From: an uncultured Collinsella sp.
GTDB taxonomy: Bacteria > Actinomycetota > Coriobacteriia > Coriobacteriales > Coriobacteriaceae
Reading direction: 5' to 3'
DNA: 64,000 bases
Assembly: GCA_902472315.1 (NCBI GenBank)
Contig: CABRNM010000004.1
Span: forward strand, 48,901-112,900
In this document: positions 17,754 to 25,388 of the stretch, piece after piece
How positions within the stretch are numbered: the stretch's first letter is position 1
Layout: every line of letters starts with the position of its first letter
Made by a program: the position numbers and the translations under genes
Notes under the pieces: model-generated
Seen by the model: the letters and a program-made list of their open reading frames with translations, nothing else
Database searches by the model: none
What the model was told of the DNA's origin: nothing

Positions 17754-17803
17754 CACATTTGGCAATCACGCGCCCATGCGCGCCACACATCGAAAGGAAC
17801 ATC

Positions 17804-18445
17804 ATGTTCGATCAGTTCTACACCACGCTTGAGTCCCTGGGCATCGTGCCGGTCGTTGTGCTCGACAAGGTCGAGGACGCCGCTCCGCTCGCCCACGCCC
17901 TTATGGCAGCTGGCATGAAGTCCGCCGAGGTCACCTTCCGCACCGCCTGCGCCGCCGAGTGCATCGCCGCTATGGCCGAGGCCGAGCCCGAGATGTGTGT
18001 TGGCGCCGGCACTGTCCTGACCGTCGAGCAGGTTGAGCAGGCCCGCGCAGCCGGTGCCAAGTTCATCGTCTCCCCGGGTTACAACGAGGACGTCGTGAAG
18101 CACTGCATCGACATCGACCTGCCCGTCCTTCCCGGCACCGTGACCCCCTCCGAGGTCACCGCAGCCGAGAACCTGGGCCTCAAGGTCACCAAGTTCTTCC
18201 CCGCGTCCCAGTATGGCGGCCTGAACACCATCAAGGCCCTCGCCGCTCCGTTTGTCGGTCACCGCTTTATGCCTACCGGCGGCGTGAGCACCGCCAACGT
18301 CGAGGAGTACCTGAGCTCCTCTGCCATCATCGCCTGCGGTGGCACCTGGATGGTTAAGCCGGCCCTGTTTGCCGACGGCGACTTCTCCAAGGTCGAGCAG
18401 ATTGCCCGCGAGGCCATGGACGTCGTCAAAAAGGTCCGCGGCTAG
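17804..18445 (+). CDS. eda: KDPG aldolase
   Basis: This 213 aa class I aldolase splits 2-keto-3-deoxy-6-phosphogluconate into pyruvate and glyceraldehyde 3-phosphate. The Schiff-base lysine is Lys130 in VTKFFPAS. Glu42 and Arg46 lie in AEVTFR, and the GAGTVLT and LPGTVTPSE turns are conserved. The start is ATG 17804 behind AAAGGAAC. It acts directly after kdgK. Between the two genes lies a candidate regulatory RNA, so eda may be tuned separately from kdgK. A clear terminator follows. Confidence 0.95.
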   Translation: MFDQFYTTLESLGIVPVVVLDKVEDAAPLAHALMAAGMKSAEVTFRTACAAECIAAMAEAEPEMCVGAGTVLTVEQVEQARAAGAKFIVSPGYNEDVVKHCIDIDLPVLPGTVTPSEVTAAENLGLKVTKFFPASQYGGLNTIKALAAPFVGHRFMPTGGVSTANVEEYLSSSAIIACGGTWMVKPALFADGDFSKVEQIAREAMDVVKKVRG

Positions 18446-18463
18446 GTTTAGCTCTCTATCGTG

Positions 18464-18500
18464 AAAGGGGGCGTGCCCTAGACCTCGCCCCCTTTCTTTT
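18464..18500 (+). terminator. Terminator after eda
   Basis: 10-bp perfect arms AAAGGGGGCG and CGCCCCCTTT are followed by CTTTT. This is a standard intrinsic terminator 18 bases after the eda stop. Confidence 0.92.
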
Positions 18501-18504
18501 AAAA

Positions 18505-18597
18505 CGGCTCGGAAGCGCGCCGTTTCCGTCACGAGCAAGAACCAAAACCGTCTTGTATGCTGATAGAACGTGACGGAAGCGACACGCCCCCGAGCCG
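18505..18597. repeat. Nested inverted repeat, no gene
   Basis: Outer arms CGGCTCGG (18505-18512) and CCGAGCCG (18590-18597) enclose inner arms TTCCGTCACG (18524-18533) and CGTGACGGAA (18569-18578). The 391-base gap between eda and the GntR gene holds four palindromes in a row (terminator, this one, 18665-18729, 18756-18822) and no credible coding region. Confidence 0.6.
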
Positions 18598-18664
18598 CTT
18601 TGCCTACTCGGCTGGCAGTCGCACTCAACTAAGACACTTCGACAAAAGCCGAACCATCAAAACA

Positions 18665-18729
18665 GCTGCGGCACCGTCTGGAGGAATGGACCCTTGCTTC
18701 CGGTCTTTTCCTCCAAGCGGCGCCGCAGC
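18665..18729. repeat. Second nested inverted repeat, no gene
   Basis: Three nested stems are GCTGCGGC with GCCGCAGC, TGGAGGAA with TTCCTCCA, and GACC with GGTC around a 9-nt loop. Length and nesting resemble the other palindromes of this region, but the sequence differs. Confidence 0.6.
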
Positions 18730-18755
18730 GTTTTCGTGCCCCGATGTGCCCCGGC

Positions 18756-18822
18756 ACTTGCGGTGGAATACGGACTGCTTACACCATCAGAGCCGCAAAA
18801 CAATCCCTATTTCACCGCAACT
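18756..18822. repeat. 67-nt palindrome family, copy 1
   Basis: 15-nt arms of the GTTGCGGTGGAATA type lie at 18756-18770 and 18808-18822, around a 37-nt centre. This is the most degenerate of four copies of exactly equal length. It lies 16 bases past the stop of the GntR gene. Confidence 0.75.
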
Positions 18823-18837
18823 AATGAAGGGAACGAG

Positions 18838-19530
18838 TTAGATGGCCGAGTCTTTGGACAGCTCAAAATAGTCAGGATGTAAGGCGATAACCGGGCCCTG
18901 CTCCTCGGGCATCAGGTGCAGGTGTGTCTCTGCCAGATAGCTCGCCGTGTCGGTATCGCCCTTCTTAATGGCCTCGAGAATCCGGCGATGCTGCCCACGG
19001 ATCGGCTCCCAGTCCAGATCCTGCGACACCATACGCAACCAGTTGTATCGCTCAAAGTGCGTATTGACGCTCTTCATCCAATCCCACAACATGTGACGGC
19101 CGGCAATCGCAAAACACGTCTCATGGAACAGGTTGTCCAGATCGAAAAAGCGACGCGTTTCGCTATGGTCGAGCGACTCGGACTCGGCAAGAATCTGCTC
19201 AAGCCGCTGCTTTTGCTCGGGCGTAGCAGCCGAACAACATTTAATGAGTACGCTTCTTTCGAGCTTTTCGCGCAAGAAACAGGCATTCTCGGCGTGTTCC
19301 ATGCTGATCTTAGAAACGTAGGTGCCGCTTTTGGGACGTGTTTCGACCAGCTCCTGCTCGCGCAGGCGCACAAAGGATTCGCGAATGGGTGTACGCCCGA
19401 TTCCTGTCTCTTTTTCCAGACCAATCGCCGAAAGGCGCGTGCCGGGCTTGAGCTCGGCATAGATGATCTTGGAGCGCAATGCGTTGTATGCCTGATCTTG
19501 CAGGCTCTGATAATGCTGGTGTTGTTCCAT
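18838..19530 (-). CDS. GntR/FadR-family regulator with FCD domain
   Basis: This 230 aa transcription regulator has an N-terminal winged helix (ALRSKIIYAELKPGTRLS, then TGIGRTPIRESFVRLREQ) and a C-terminal all-helical FCD ligand domain with the metal-site pattern D..FH (LDNLFHETCF) and later histidines. FCD regulators of this type often sense hexuronates or other carboxylates. The start is chosen at ATG 19530 (MEQHQHYQSL) because the upstream in-frame extension reads through a 67-nt palindrome. The gene is bracketed by two copies of that palindrome (18756-18822 and 19603-19669). Its target is unknown. Confidence 0.87.
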   Translation of the reverse strand: MEQHQHYQSLQDQAYNALRSKIIYAELKPGTRLSAIGLEKETGIGRTPIRESFVRLREQELVETRPKSGTYVSKISMEHAENACFLREKLERSVLIKCCSAATPEQKQRLEQILAESESLDHSETRRFFDLDNLFHETCFAIAGRHMLWDWMKSVNTHFERYNWLRMVSQDLDWEPIRGQHRRILEAIKKGDTDTASYLAETHLHLMPEEQGPVIALHPDYFELSKDSAI

Positions 19531-19602
19531 AAAGCCCTCGGATGAAGCCTCGGTTAATCGAATACCACCATGCAATACTATCGCATCCCCCGCCCCCTCA
19601 TA

Positions 19603-19669
19603 AGTTGCGGTGGAATAGTTCCTGTTCAAGGCCTTCAGCAGCAAAAACAGGAACTATTCCACCGCAACT
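19603..19669. repeat. 67-nt palindrome family, copy 2
   Basis: Perfect 15-nt outer arms AGTTGCGGTGGAATA (19603-19617) and complement (19655-19669) continue into a perfect 8-bp inner stem GTTCCTGT with ACAGGAAC. It lies between the GntR start and the divergent YczE-like gene. Confidence 0.85.
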
Positions 19670-19692
19670 ACAGCCAACGAGTTGTTGCGATT

Positions 19693-19708
19693 AGGTGAAC
19701 GCTCACCT
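19693..19708. promoter_or_regulatory. Candidate operator AGGTGAACGCTCACCT
   Basis: This palindrome differs by one base from AGGTGAACGTTCACCT, found at uxaC (46108-46123) and variants at other pectin genes. Here it precedes the promoter of the YczE-like gene, suggesting control by the pectin regulator as well as by the GAAACCGATTTC regulator. Confidence 0.55.
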
Positions 19709-19724
19709 TTTTATTGTTTTTCTC

Positions 19725-19776
19725 TTCGCAAATAAAATCCCATGCGTATACTTAGGCTCAAACGAAACCGATTTCG
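19725..19776 (+). promoter_or_regulatory. Promoter and LacI-type operator of the YczE-like gene
   Basis: A -35-like TTCGCA (19725-19730) and -10 TATACT (19747-19752) are followed by operator CGAAACCGATTTCG (19763-19776). The order TATACT, operator, 58-nt hairpin repeats that at kdgK. The 486-base gap here holds, in order, a 67-nt palindrome, the GTGAAC operator, this promoter and two leader RNA elements. Confidence 0.65.
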
Positions 19777-19780
19777 TTGA

Positions 19781-19838
19781 GCGTGGGCGATAGGATGCTA
19801 AGACACACCCTACCATCTTGGCATCTTATCGCCCACGC
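19781..19838 (+). ncRNA. Leader hairpin element 1, YczE-like gene copy
   Basis: A 58-nt hairpin has a 12-bp stem (GCGTGGGCGATA with TATCGCCCACGC), a 6-bp stem (GGATGC with GCATCT, one wobble), a T-G mismatch, AAGA with TCTT, and the same CACCCTAC loop as 16415-16472. Against that copy, stem positions 5, 9, 10, 12 and 15 have changed on both sides with pairing kept. It sits at the same place just after the operator. Confidence 0.75.
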
Positions 19839-19859
19839 AATGCCATTTGCTTTCTTCCC

Positions 19860-19984
19860 GTCTCGTTGGACCTTTAGTCCCATTCCGGCACAGCGAGACA
19901 CTTCCTAGACGACTGACCGTGGGGCCGGCTTTTCTGCTTTTGCAGCAGTGCCTCCGATAACCCTCTTTTGCCGGCCCGGGTCAG
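19860..19984 (+). ncRNA. Candidate cis-regulatory RNA element 2, YczE-like gene copy
   Basis: P1 is GTCTCGTTG with CAGCGAGAC (9 bp, one wobble), with AGTCCCATTCCGG in its loop. P3 pairs CTGACC (19913-19918) with GGTCAG (19979-19984). P4 pairs GGCCGGC with GCCGGCC. P5 is CTGC with GCAG, followed by CAGTGCCTCCGATAACC (19946-19962). The P3 partner is directly followed by CTTTTT, so the closed form looks like an intrinsic terminator. Loop AGTC can instead pair with GACT (19911-19914), which overlaps P3. Confidence 0.7.
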
Positions 19985-20017
19985 CTTTTTCACACAACCG
20001 AAAGGACGGGTAGCAAC

Positions 20018-20698
20018 ATGCGACCGCTCATCATCATGCATGGCGAGAACATCGACTGGTGCCATACCGTCATCAGAATGCTGATGTATCTGGTGGGCGT
20101 TGCAGTACTGGCACTCGGTATGAGTCTCCAGACGGCATCCGGCCTGGGCGTCGCCGCGCTCACGTGCTTTGCCACAACCCTATCCATGCTCACTGGTAAG
20201 ACGCTCGGCTTTTGGATCACCGCAACCTACGTCGCCTACATCGTGGCGCAATTAGCCATCTTGCGAAGCGAGTTCCAGCCGCGCATCCTGCTCGAGTTGT
20301 TCTTCTCAACGCTGATTGGCGGCTTGACCGACCTCTTCATGGCGGTCAACCCACTGCATCCCACGGCACTCCCCACACAGATTGCGACCATGCTGCTCTC
20401 CCTCGCTGTCACCGCATTTGGCGTAAGTCTCGTCGTCAACATGGGCGTTGTCCCCAACGCGCCCGACGGCTTGGTGCAAGTCATTGCCGAAAAGCTTAAA
20501 CGCCGCTTTGGTGACGTAAAAGTCGTGTTTGACTGCTCACATGTCGCCGCCTCGCTCGCGTTGTCGCTGATCTTTATGTACAACCTGGGCGGCTTTGGCG
20601 TCACGACCGCCGTCTCGGCACTGTTCCTGGGCCATGTCATCAACGTCGCCAACAAGCTGTTCGCCCAGCGCTTTATCCGCGCGGCATTCGGAAAATAG
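20018..20698 (+). CDS. YczE/YitT-like integral membrane protein
   Basis: This 226 aa protein has five or six hydrophobic segments and the family pattern GMSLQTASGLGVAAL near residue 35 with a second G-rich loop (VNMGVVPNAPDGLV) near 145. The family has no settled biochemical role; some members are suspected transporters. The ribosome binding site AAAGGA lies 12 bases before ATG 20018; ATG 20036 is an alternative. The gene shares its operator and two leader RNA elements with kdgK/eda, so I infer a role linked to sugar-acid use, perhaps transport. That is not shown by the protein sequence itself. Confidence 0.75.
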   Translation: MRPLIIMHGENIDWCHTVIRMLMYLVGVAVLALGMSLQTASGLGVAALTCFATTLSMLTGKTLGFWITATYVAYIVAQLAILRSEFQPRILLELFFSTLIGGLTDLFMAVNPLHPTALPTQIATMLLSLAVTAFGVSLVVNMGVVPNAPDGLVQVIAEKLKRRFGDVKVVFDCSHVAASLALSLIFMYNLGGFGVTTAVSALFLGHVINVANKLFAQRFIRAAFGK

Positions 20699-20725
20699 CA
20701 CCACCGTAAGAACCAGCGAACAGCG

Positions 20726-20775
20726 CTATACTTTGCTATATCTTGCTATACTTTGCTATATCTTGCTATATCTTG
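20726..20775 (+). repeat. Five tandem 10-bp repeats in a promoter region
   Basis: CTATACTTTG and CTATATCTTG alternate over five perfect-length units ending 17 bases before the next gene's ATG. Each unit contains a TATA-type -10-like core, so the array could be a slippage-prone promoter or an operator array for the downstream ATPase. Confidence 0.85.
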
Positions 20776-20791
20776 AGCAAAGGTGGCTCAC

Positions 20792-21883
20792 ATGCAAACA
20801 AACCCTTTTAAGCCCACAGCAGGTAAAACACCCCCCACGATTATCGGCCGCGAAGATGTGCTCGAAGAATTCAATGAGGGCCTCGTCAACGGGCCTGGTG
20901 CCCCTGGGCGCCTAATGCGCATAGCCGGCGTCCGTGGAACGGGCAAGACGGTCCTCCTTGACGAGTGCTCACGTTTGGCGCAAAGCCGTGGCTGGACGGT
21001 CATAAAAGAGGTCGCAACCGAGGGACTTTGCCAACGCATTCTCGAACAGCTGCAGCCCAAATTCCAGGCCAAACACGCCAGATTTGAGCCCACCGTAGCT
21101 GGCATATCCATCGGCAGCATAGACATTGAGCGAATCGGTCCATCGCTACGCGACGCCATGAGACAGACAATATCCAAGAATGAAAATGGCCTGCTCATCA
21201 CTCTCGACGAGGTTCAAGACGCAGAGCTCGATGAGGTCCGAACGCTCTCCATTGCGATTCAGCAGGTTATCGGCGAAGACCTTGATATCGCCTTTGTTTT
21301 TGCGGGGCTGCCTTCGATGATTGAAAGCATCATCAACGGAAAGACACTTACGTTTTTGCGCCGTGCCCTCCCCTTTGACCTGAAGGCTGTGGCAGTAACC
21401 GAAGTGTCGTACTCCCTCGAGGAAACCATTGAAGCGTCTGGCATGGAGTTGCAGCCAGGTATTGCCGGCCAACTTGCCGAGGCAACGCAAGGTTATCCTT
21501 TCATGATCCAACTCGTTGGATACTACGCATGGCAGTTGGCAAGACGCGCACATACACCGATTATTGGAGAAGAAGAAGCCGAGCGCGGCATTGCAACGGC
21601 ACGTGAACGCTTCTGTGCCATGGTGATTGAGCCCGCGCTACAGCGCATTCCGCCCACGTGCATCGCTTATCTGCTGAGCATGGCATCTTTGGGGCAGACG
21701 AGCTCGACCAGCATGGTTGCCGATGCCCTAAACAAAACGCCTCAACAGGTGAGTTCCGTCCGCAGCCGCCTGTTAAGAGAATCGATTATCGAGGCTCCCT
21801 CGTACGGCAAGGTCTCATTTGCCATCCCCTACATGCGCGACTACCTCTACGAGCACAAAGCCGAACTGGAAGTTGAACTGTAG
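20792..21883 (+). CDS. AAA-type ATP-binding protein with winged-helix C-terminus
   Basis: This 363 aa cytoplasmic STAND/AAA-like ATPase has Walker A VRGTGKT near residue 50 and Walker B LLITLDEVQDAE near 130. A sensor-like region FAGLPSM near 165 is followed by a C-terminal helical and winged-helix part (about 270-350, DALNKTPQQVSSVRSRLL). Proteins of this shape are common orphans in coriobacteria and resemble the archaeal-ATPase/Orc-like group. A defence or regulatory role is possible, but nothing here proves it. The start at ATG 20792 has AAAGG eight bases upstream; GTG 20783 is the alternative. The region just upstream holds five tandem 10-bp repeats. Confidence 0.8.
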   Translation: MQTNPFKPTAGKTPPTIIGREDVLEEFNEGLVNGPGAPGRLMRIAGVRGTGKTVLLDECSRLAQSRGWTVIKEVATEGLCQRILEQLQPKFQAKHARFEPTVAGISIGSIDIERIGPSLRDAMRQTISKNENGLLITLDEVQDAELDEVRTLSIAIQQVIGEDLDIAFVFAGLPSMIESIINGKTLTFLRRALPFDLKAVAVTEVSYSLEETIEASGMELQPGIAGQLAEATQGYPFMIQLVGYYAWQLARRAHTPIIGEEEAERGIATARERFCAMVIEPALQRIPPTCIAYLLSMASLGQTSSTSMVADALNKTPQQVSSVRSRLLRESIIEAPSYGKVSFAIPYMRDYLYEHKAELEVEL

Positions 21884-21900
21884 AAACGGCAACTGCCCTG

Positions 21901-21957
21901 CAAGACGAAAACCGTTTTCGTACGGATTTAAAGCAGACGTAAACGGTTTTCGTCTTG
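21901..21957. repeat. Palindrome after the ATPase gene
   Basis: 17-bp perfect arms CAAGACGAAAACCGTTT and its complement enclose a 23-nt loop, starting 18 bases after the ATPase stop. It may act as its terminator; the sides are only moderately T-rich. Confidence 0.7.
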
Positions 21958-22055
21958 ATTTGCGTCCGGAATAAGGATGGAAATTGCGCTTTCGTACGTT
22001 TTTTCCCTAGACGCAACGTGCTTTCGTCCGACGATACGTCTGCAATCCAGACGAA

Positions 22056-22090
22056 AAGAACCCCGAGCTCGTATGAACTCGGGGCTCTTT
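22056..22090. terminator. Terminator of the dehydratase gene
   Basis: 14-bp arms (AGAACCCCGAGCTC with GAACTCGGGGCTCT, two imperfect pairs) have T-runs on both sides. It lies 44 bases past the dehydratase stop on the minus strand. Confidence 0.8.
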
Positions 22091-22133
22091 GTGCCGCACA
22101 TCTATGAGAGGAGAAATTCGATGCGTACGTGCG

Positions 22134-23912
22134 CTACTCCATGTAGCCACCCTGAATGGCGGAAACTGCATGCTCGGTAAAGAACTTGAGCGTGCCGGAG
22201 GTGTAACGATTAGCCTTGGGCTTCCAAGCGGCTCGGCGCTCGGCCAGGACGGCGTCGACCTCGGCCGGCTCCATCTCCTTGCCGGCGATGCCCACGATGG
22301 ACAGCGAGCGCTCGGGGATGTTGATTCGGATAAGGTCGCCCTCCTCAATCAGGGCAATCGGGCCGCCCACGGCAGCCTCGGGCGAAACGTGTCCGATAGC
22401 CGGGCCCTTGGAGGCGCCGGAGAAGCGGCCATCGGTGATCAGGGCAATGCTCGCACCCAGCTCGGGATCGCTGGCGATAGCCTCAGTGGTGTAGAACATC
22501 TCGGGCATTCCGGAACCCTTGGGTCCCTCATAGCGAATGATGACAGCATCGCCGGGTTTGACCTCGTGCGTCAGGACGGCGCGGATGGCGTCCTCCTCGC
22601 AGTCGAACGGACGGGCCTTGAGCGTAGCCTGGAACATCTCACGCGGAACGACGGTGTGCTTGACGACGGCGCCCTCGGGGGCAAGGCTGCCGTGAAGGAT
22701 GGCGATGGAGCCATCGGTGCCGAAAGCCTGGTCAAACGGGCGAATGATGTCCTCGCGCCTGAGGTTCCACTTCTCCAGGTAACGGCCGCACTTCTCGTAA
22801 TAGCCGTTATTCTTGAGGTCCTCGAGGTTCTCGCCGAGAGTCTTGCCGGTGACAGTCATAACGTCGAGGTGGAGCATCGACTTGATCTCCTCCATGATGC
22901 GCGGCACACCGCCCGCATAATAGAAGAACTGCGCCGGCCACTCGCCTGCGGGACGAACGTTGAGCAGGTAGTGGGCGCCACGGTGCAGACGATCGAAGTC
23001 GTCGGCGGACATCTCGATGCCAAACTCACGGGCGATTGCGGGGATGTGCAGCAGGGAGTTGGTGGAACCAGAGATGGCGCCGTGGACCATGATGAGGTTC
23101 TCGAAGGATTCCTTGGTCACGATGTCACGCGGACACAGGTTGTGCTCGGAGAGCCACACGGACTGGCGGCCGGCCTCGCGCGCAAACTCACGCAGGTCGG
23201 AGCTGGTAGCGGGCAGCAGGGCCGTGCCGGGGAGCATAAGGCCCAGGGCCTCGGCGGTAACCTGCATGGTCGACGCGGTGCCCATAAACGAGCAGGCGCC
23301 GCAGCTGGGGCATGCGTTGTGCTTGGCAAACTCAAGCTCCTCGCGGGAGATCTCGCCGCGCTCGTAGCGGGCAGAAATCGCGCCGAGCTGCTCCAGGGTC
23401 AACAGATCGGGACCGGCATCCATGACACCGCCGGTAACGACGATGGAGGGGATGTTGATGCGGCCCATGGCCATAAGGTTCGCAGGCAGGCCCTTATCGC
23501 AGCTGGCAACAAAGACGCCGGCGTCGAACGGGGTGGCCTTGGCATGAATCTCGATCATGTTGGCGATCATGCCGCGACTGGGCAGCGAGTAGTTGATGCC
23601 GTCGTGGCCCTGGGCCTCGCCGTCGCAGATATCGGTGCAGAAGTAACGGGCACCATGACCGCCAGCCTCGGCAACGCCGGCACGGACCTCCTCGACCAAC
23701 TCAAACAGGCCGGCAGAACCCGGATGCGAGTCGCCGAACGTCGACTCGATAATGACCTGCGGCTTGTCCAGATCCTCGATGGACCAGCCAGAGCCCAGAC
23801 GCAGCGGGTCCATCTCGGGGCTGATGGTGCGGAACTTGCCGGAACGCGGCTGCAGCTTGGCAACCAGGTCGGCTGCCTCCTGCTGAATCTGTGCCTTGGT
23901 CTTCTCGTCCAT
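22134..23912 (-). CDS. ilvD: IlvD/Edd-family dehydratase, probably for a sugar acid
   Basis: This 592 aa Fe-S dehydratase carries the family cluster cysteines in ASCDKGLPANL and HNACPSCGACSFMGTA. The C-terminal half has the conserved LITDGRFSGASKGP and GHVSPEAAVGGPIA segments. The family includes dihydroxy-acid dehydratase (branched-chain amino acids), 6-phosphogluconate dehydratase and aldonate dehydratases. No other ilv gene is nearby. It follows a GntP-type permease gene in the same direction, close to kdgK and eda. I therefore favour dehydration of gluconate or a similar aldonate to KDG, but a dihydroxy-acid substrate is not excluded. The start is ATG 23912 with a weak AGAAGAG site. Confidence 0.85.
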   Translation of the reverse strand: MDEKTKAQIQQEAADLVAKLQPRSGKFRTISPEMDPLRLGSGWSIEDLDKPQVIIESTFGDSHPGSAGLFELVEEVRAGVAEAGGHGARYFCTDICDGEAQGHDGINYSLPSRGMIANMIEIHAKATPFDAGVFVASCDKGLPANLMAMGRINIPSIVVTGGVMDAGPDLLTLEQLGAISARYERGEISREELEFAKHNACPSCGACSFMGTASTMQVTAEALGLMLPGTALLPATSSDLREFAREAGRQSVWLSEHNLCPRDIVTKESFENLIMVHGAISGSTNSLLHIPAIAREFGIEMSADDFDRLHRGAHYLLNVRPAGEWPAQFFYYAGGVPRIMEEIKSMLHLDVMTVTGKTLGENLEDLKNNGYYEKCGRYLEKWNLRREDIIRPFDQAFGTDGSIAILHGSLAPEGAVVKHTVVPREMFQATLKARPFDCEEDAIRAVLTHEVKPGDAVIIRYEGPKGSGMPEMFYTTEAIASDPELGASIALITDGRFSGASKGPAIGHVSPEAAVGGPIALIEEGDLIRINIPERSLSIVGIAGKEMEPAEVDAVLAERRAAWKPKANRYTSGTLKFFTEHAVSAIQGGYME

Positions 23913-24020
23913 GATGCTCTTCTCTTTTGATTTGAACGGTTGTACCAATCGTTGGTTAATGAATCAGGTGTAAATGGGTACCGAGCGATGCGCTCGGCGA
24001 AAGATGCTTAGCTACGCGAA

Positions 24021-25378
24021 CTAGGCGAAGAACGAAATCACTAGGGCGCAGACAAGACCCGAAAGGCCGATGAGCGTCTCCATAACGGTCCAGGACTTGA
24101 GGGTGGTCTTCTCGTCAATCTCCAGGAACGAGGAGCACATCCAAAAACCGGCATCGTTGACGTGCGAGAGGGCCGTGGCACCGCCGCAGATAGCAAGACA
24201 GATAGCGGCACGCATGAGCACCGAAGCACCGGCAACCGCGGGCATGGCGGCCATAATGCCCGATGCCATAGTCATAGCGACGATGGAGCTGCCGACAGAG
24301 GCACGCACCATGACGGCAATCAAAAAGGCAACAACCACCAAAGGCAGCGGTGAAGCCTCGAGCATAGGGCCAATAACCTGGCCCAAGCCGCAGTCCTGCA
24401 GCATCCAGCGAATGACGCCGCCGCAAGCGATAACCAGCAAGATCATGCCGACGGGCTTAAGAGAGCGGTCGAGCAAGGCCTTGAGCTCGGCGCCGGAGTA
24501 GCCGCGGCGCGCGCCCAGCAGATACATCGCGACGAGCGTGGCGAGCGTCAAAGCGACGAACGGCTTGCCCAGGAAGGCGAGAATCGAGGCGAGCTCGGCG
24601 GGCATGGGGATATAAGAGGACAGCGTGCCCAGCAAAATCAAACAAAGCGGCGTGAGCACGATGGCAAGCACCATGCCAAAGGAGGGAAGCTCCTTTTCGT
24701 CGCTCGCGCCCTCGGCAGAGGTAAAGTGCTCCGGAACATCGGTAAAGATGCGACCGCCCACGTTGCGACCCCAGATGACGCCGGCGATCGCCATGGCGAT
24801 GAAGGCGGTAGGGATACCGACGAGGATCATGGTGCCCAGGTCGACACCGAGCGTGCCGGCGACCAGAACCGACCCGGCCGATGGCGGCACAAACGCATAA
24901 CCAGCGGCAAGTCCCGCGAGCAGCGCGATGCCGTAGTAGAGCGTCGACTTTTTGGTCTGCGATGCCACACTAAACGCAAGTGGGATCAAAACGACCACGC
25001 CGGCCTCAAAGAACACCGTAGTGCCGATAACCAGACCGGTAATGCCCAGCGCCCAGCTGGAATGACCCTGCCCAAAGGTATCGATGAAGGTCTGGGCGAT
25101 CTTCTTGGCGCCGCCGCTCTCCTCAAGAATCTGGCCAAACATCGAGCCGAGGCCAATGAGCAGGGCGATGTTTTGCAGCGTGGTTCCCACGCCCTTGGTG
25201 ACAGTGTCCGCCACCAGGTCGAGCGGCATACCGGCGCCGATGCCGATCGCGAGCGCCGAGACCATGAAAGCACAGGATGCAGCTTGAACTTAATGATGAG
25301 CGCAAGCAGCAGCGCGATGCCCACGATGGCGGCGATGACCAGCCTGGTGGGGTCGGCCATAAACGTTGGGTCTGACAT
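24021..25378 (-). pseudogene. gntP: GntP-family gluconate permease, single-base frameshift
   Basis: The reading frame starts at 25378 (MSDPTFMADPTRLVIAAIVG) and encodes the first membrane helix through KFKLHPVLS. It then shifts by one base near 25262-25272, within CTTTCATGG on the minus strand. The rest (414 aa, from SALAIGIGAGMPLDLV) continues in another frame to 24021. Together they give a full-length GntP/Gnt-II H+ symporter of about 450 aa. The break is in a short T-run, so sequencing error, recent mutation or recoding are all possible. Internal initiation at ATG 25265 would drop the first helix. It is co-directional with the dehydratase gene 108 bases downstream. Confidence 0.85.
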
Positions 25379-25388
25379 CTTTCCTCCA

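Noticed and set aside
17624..19984. Element 2 as a known riboswitch or T-box
   Set aside because: I looked for cobalamin, TPP, FMN, SAM, glycine, lysine, THF, ZTP and T-box consensus blocks and found none in either copy.
20726..20775. Possible CRISPR array
   Set aside because: Units are only 10 bp and directly adjacent, with no spacers and no cas genes.
22089..23930. Long plus-strand open frame antisense to the dehydratase gene
   Set aside because: It mirrors the codon bias of the IlvD-family gene on the other strand, has no family motif and no ribosome binding site. The same holds for the long antisense frames over ligA, aspS, ppc and hisS.
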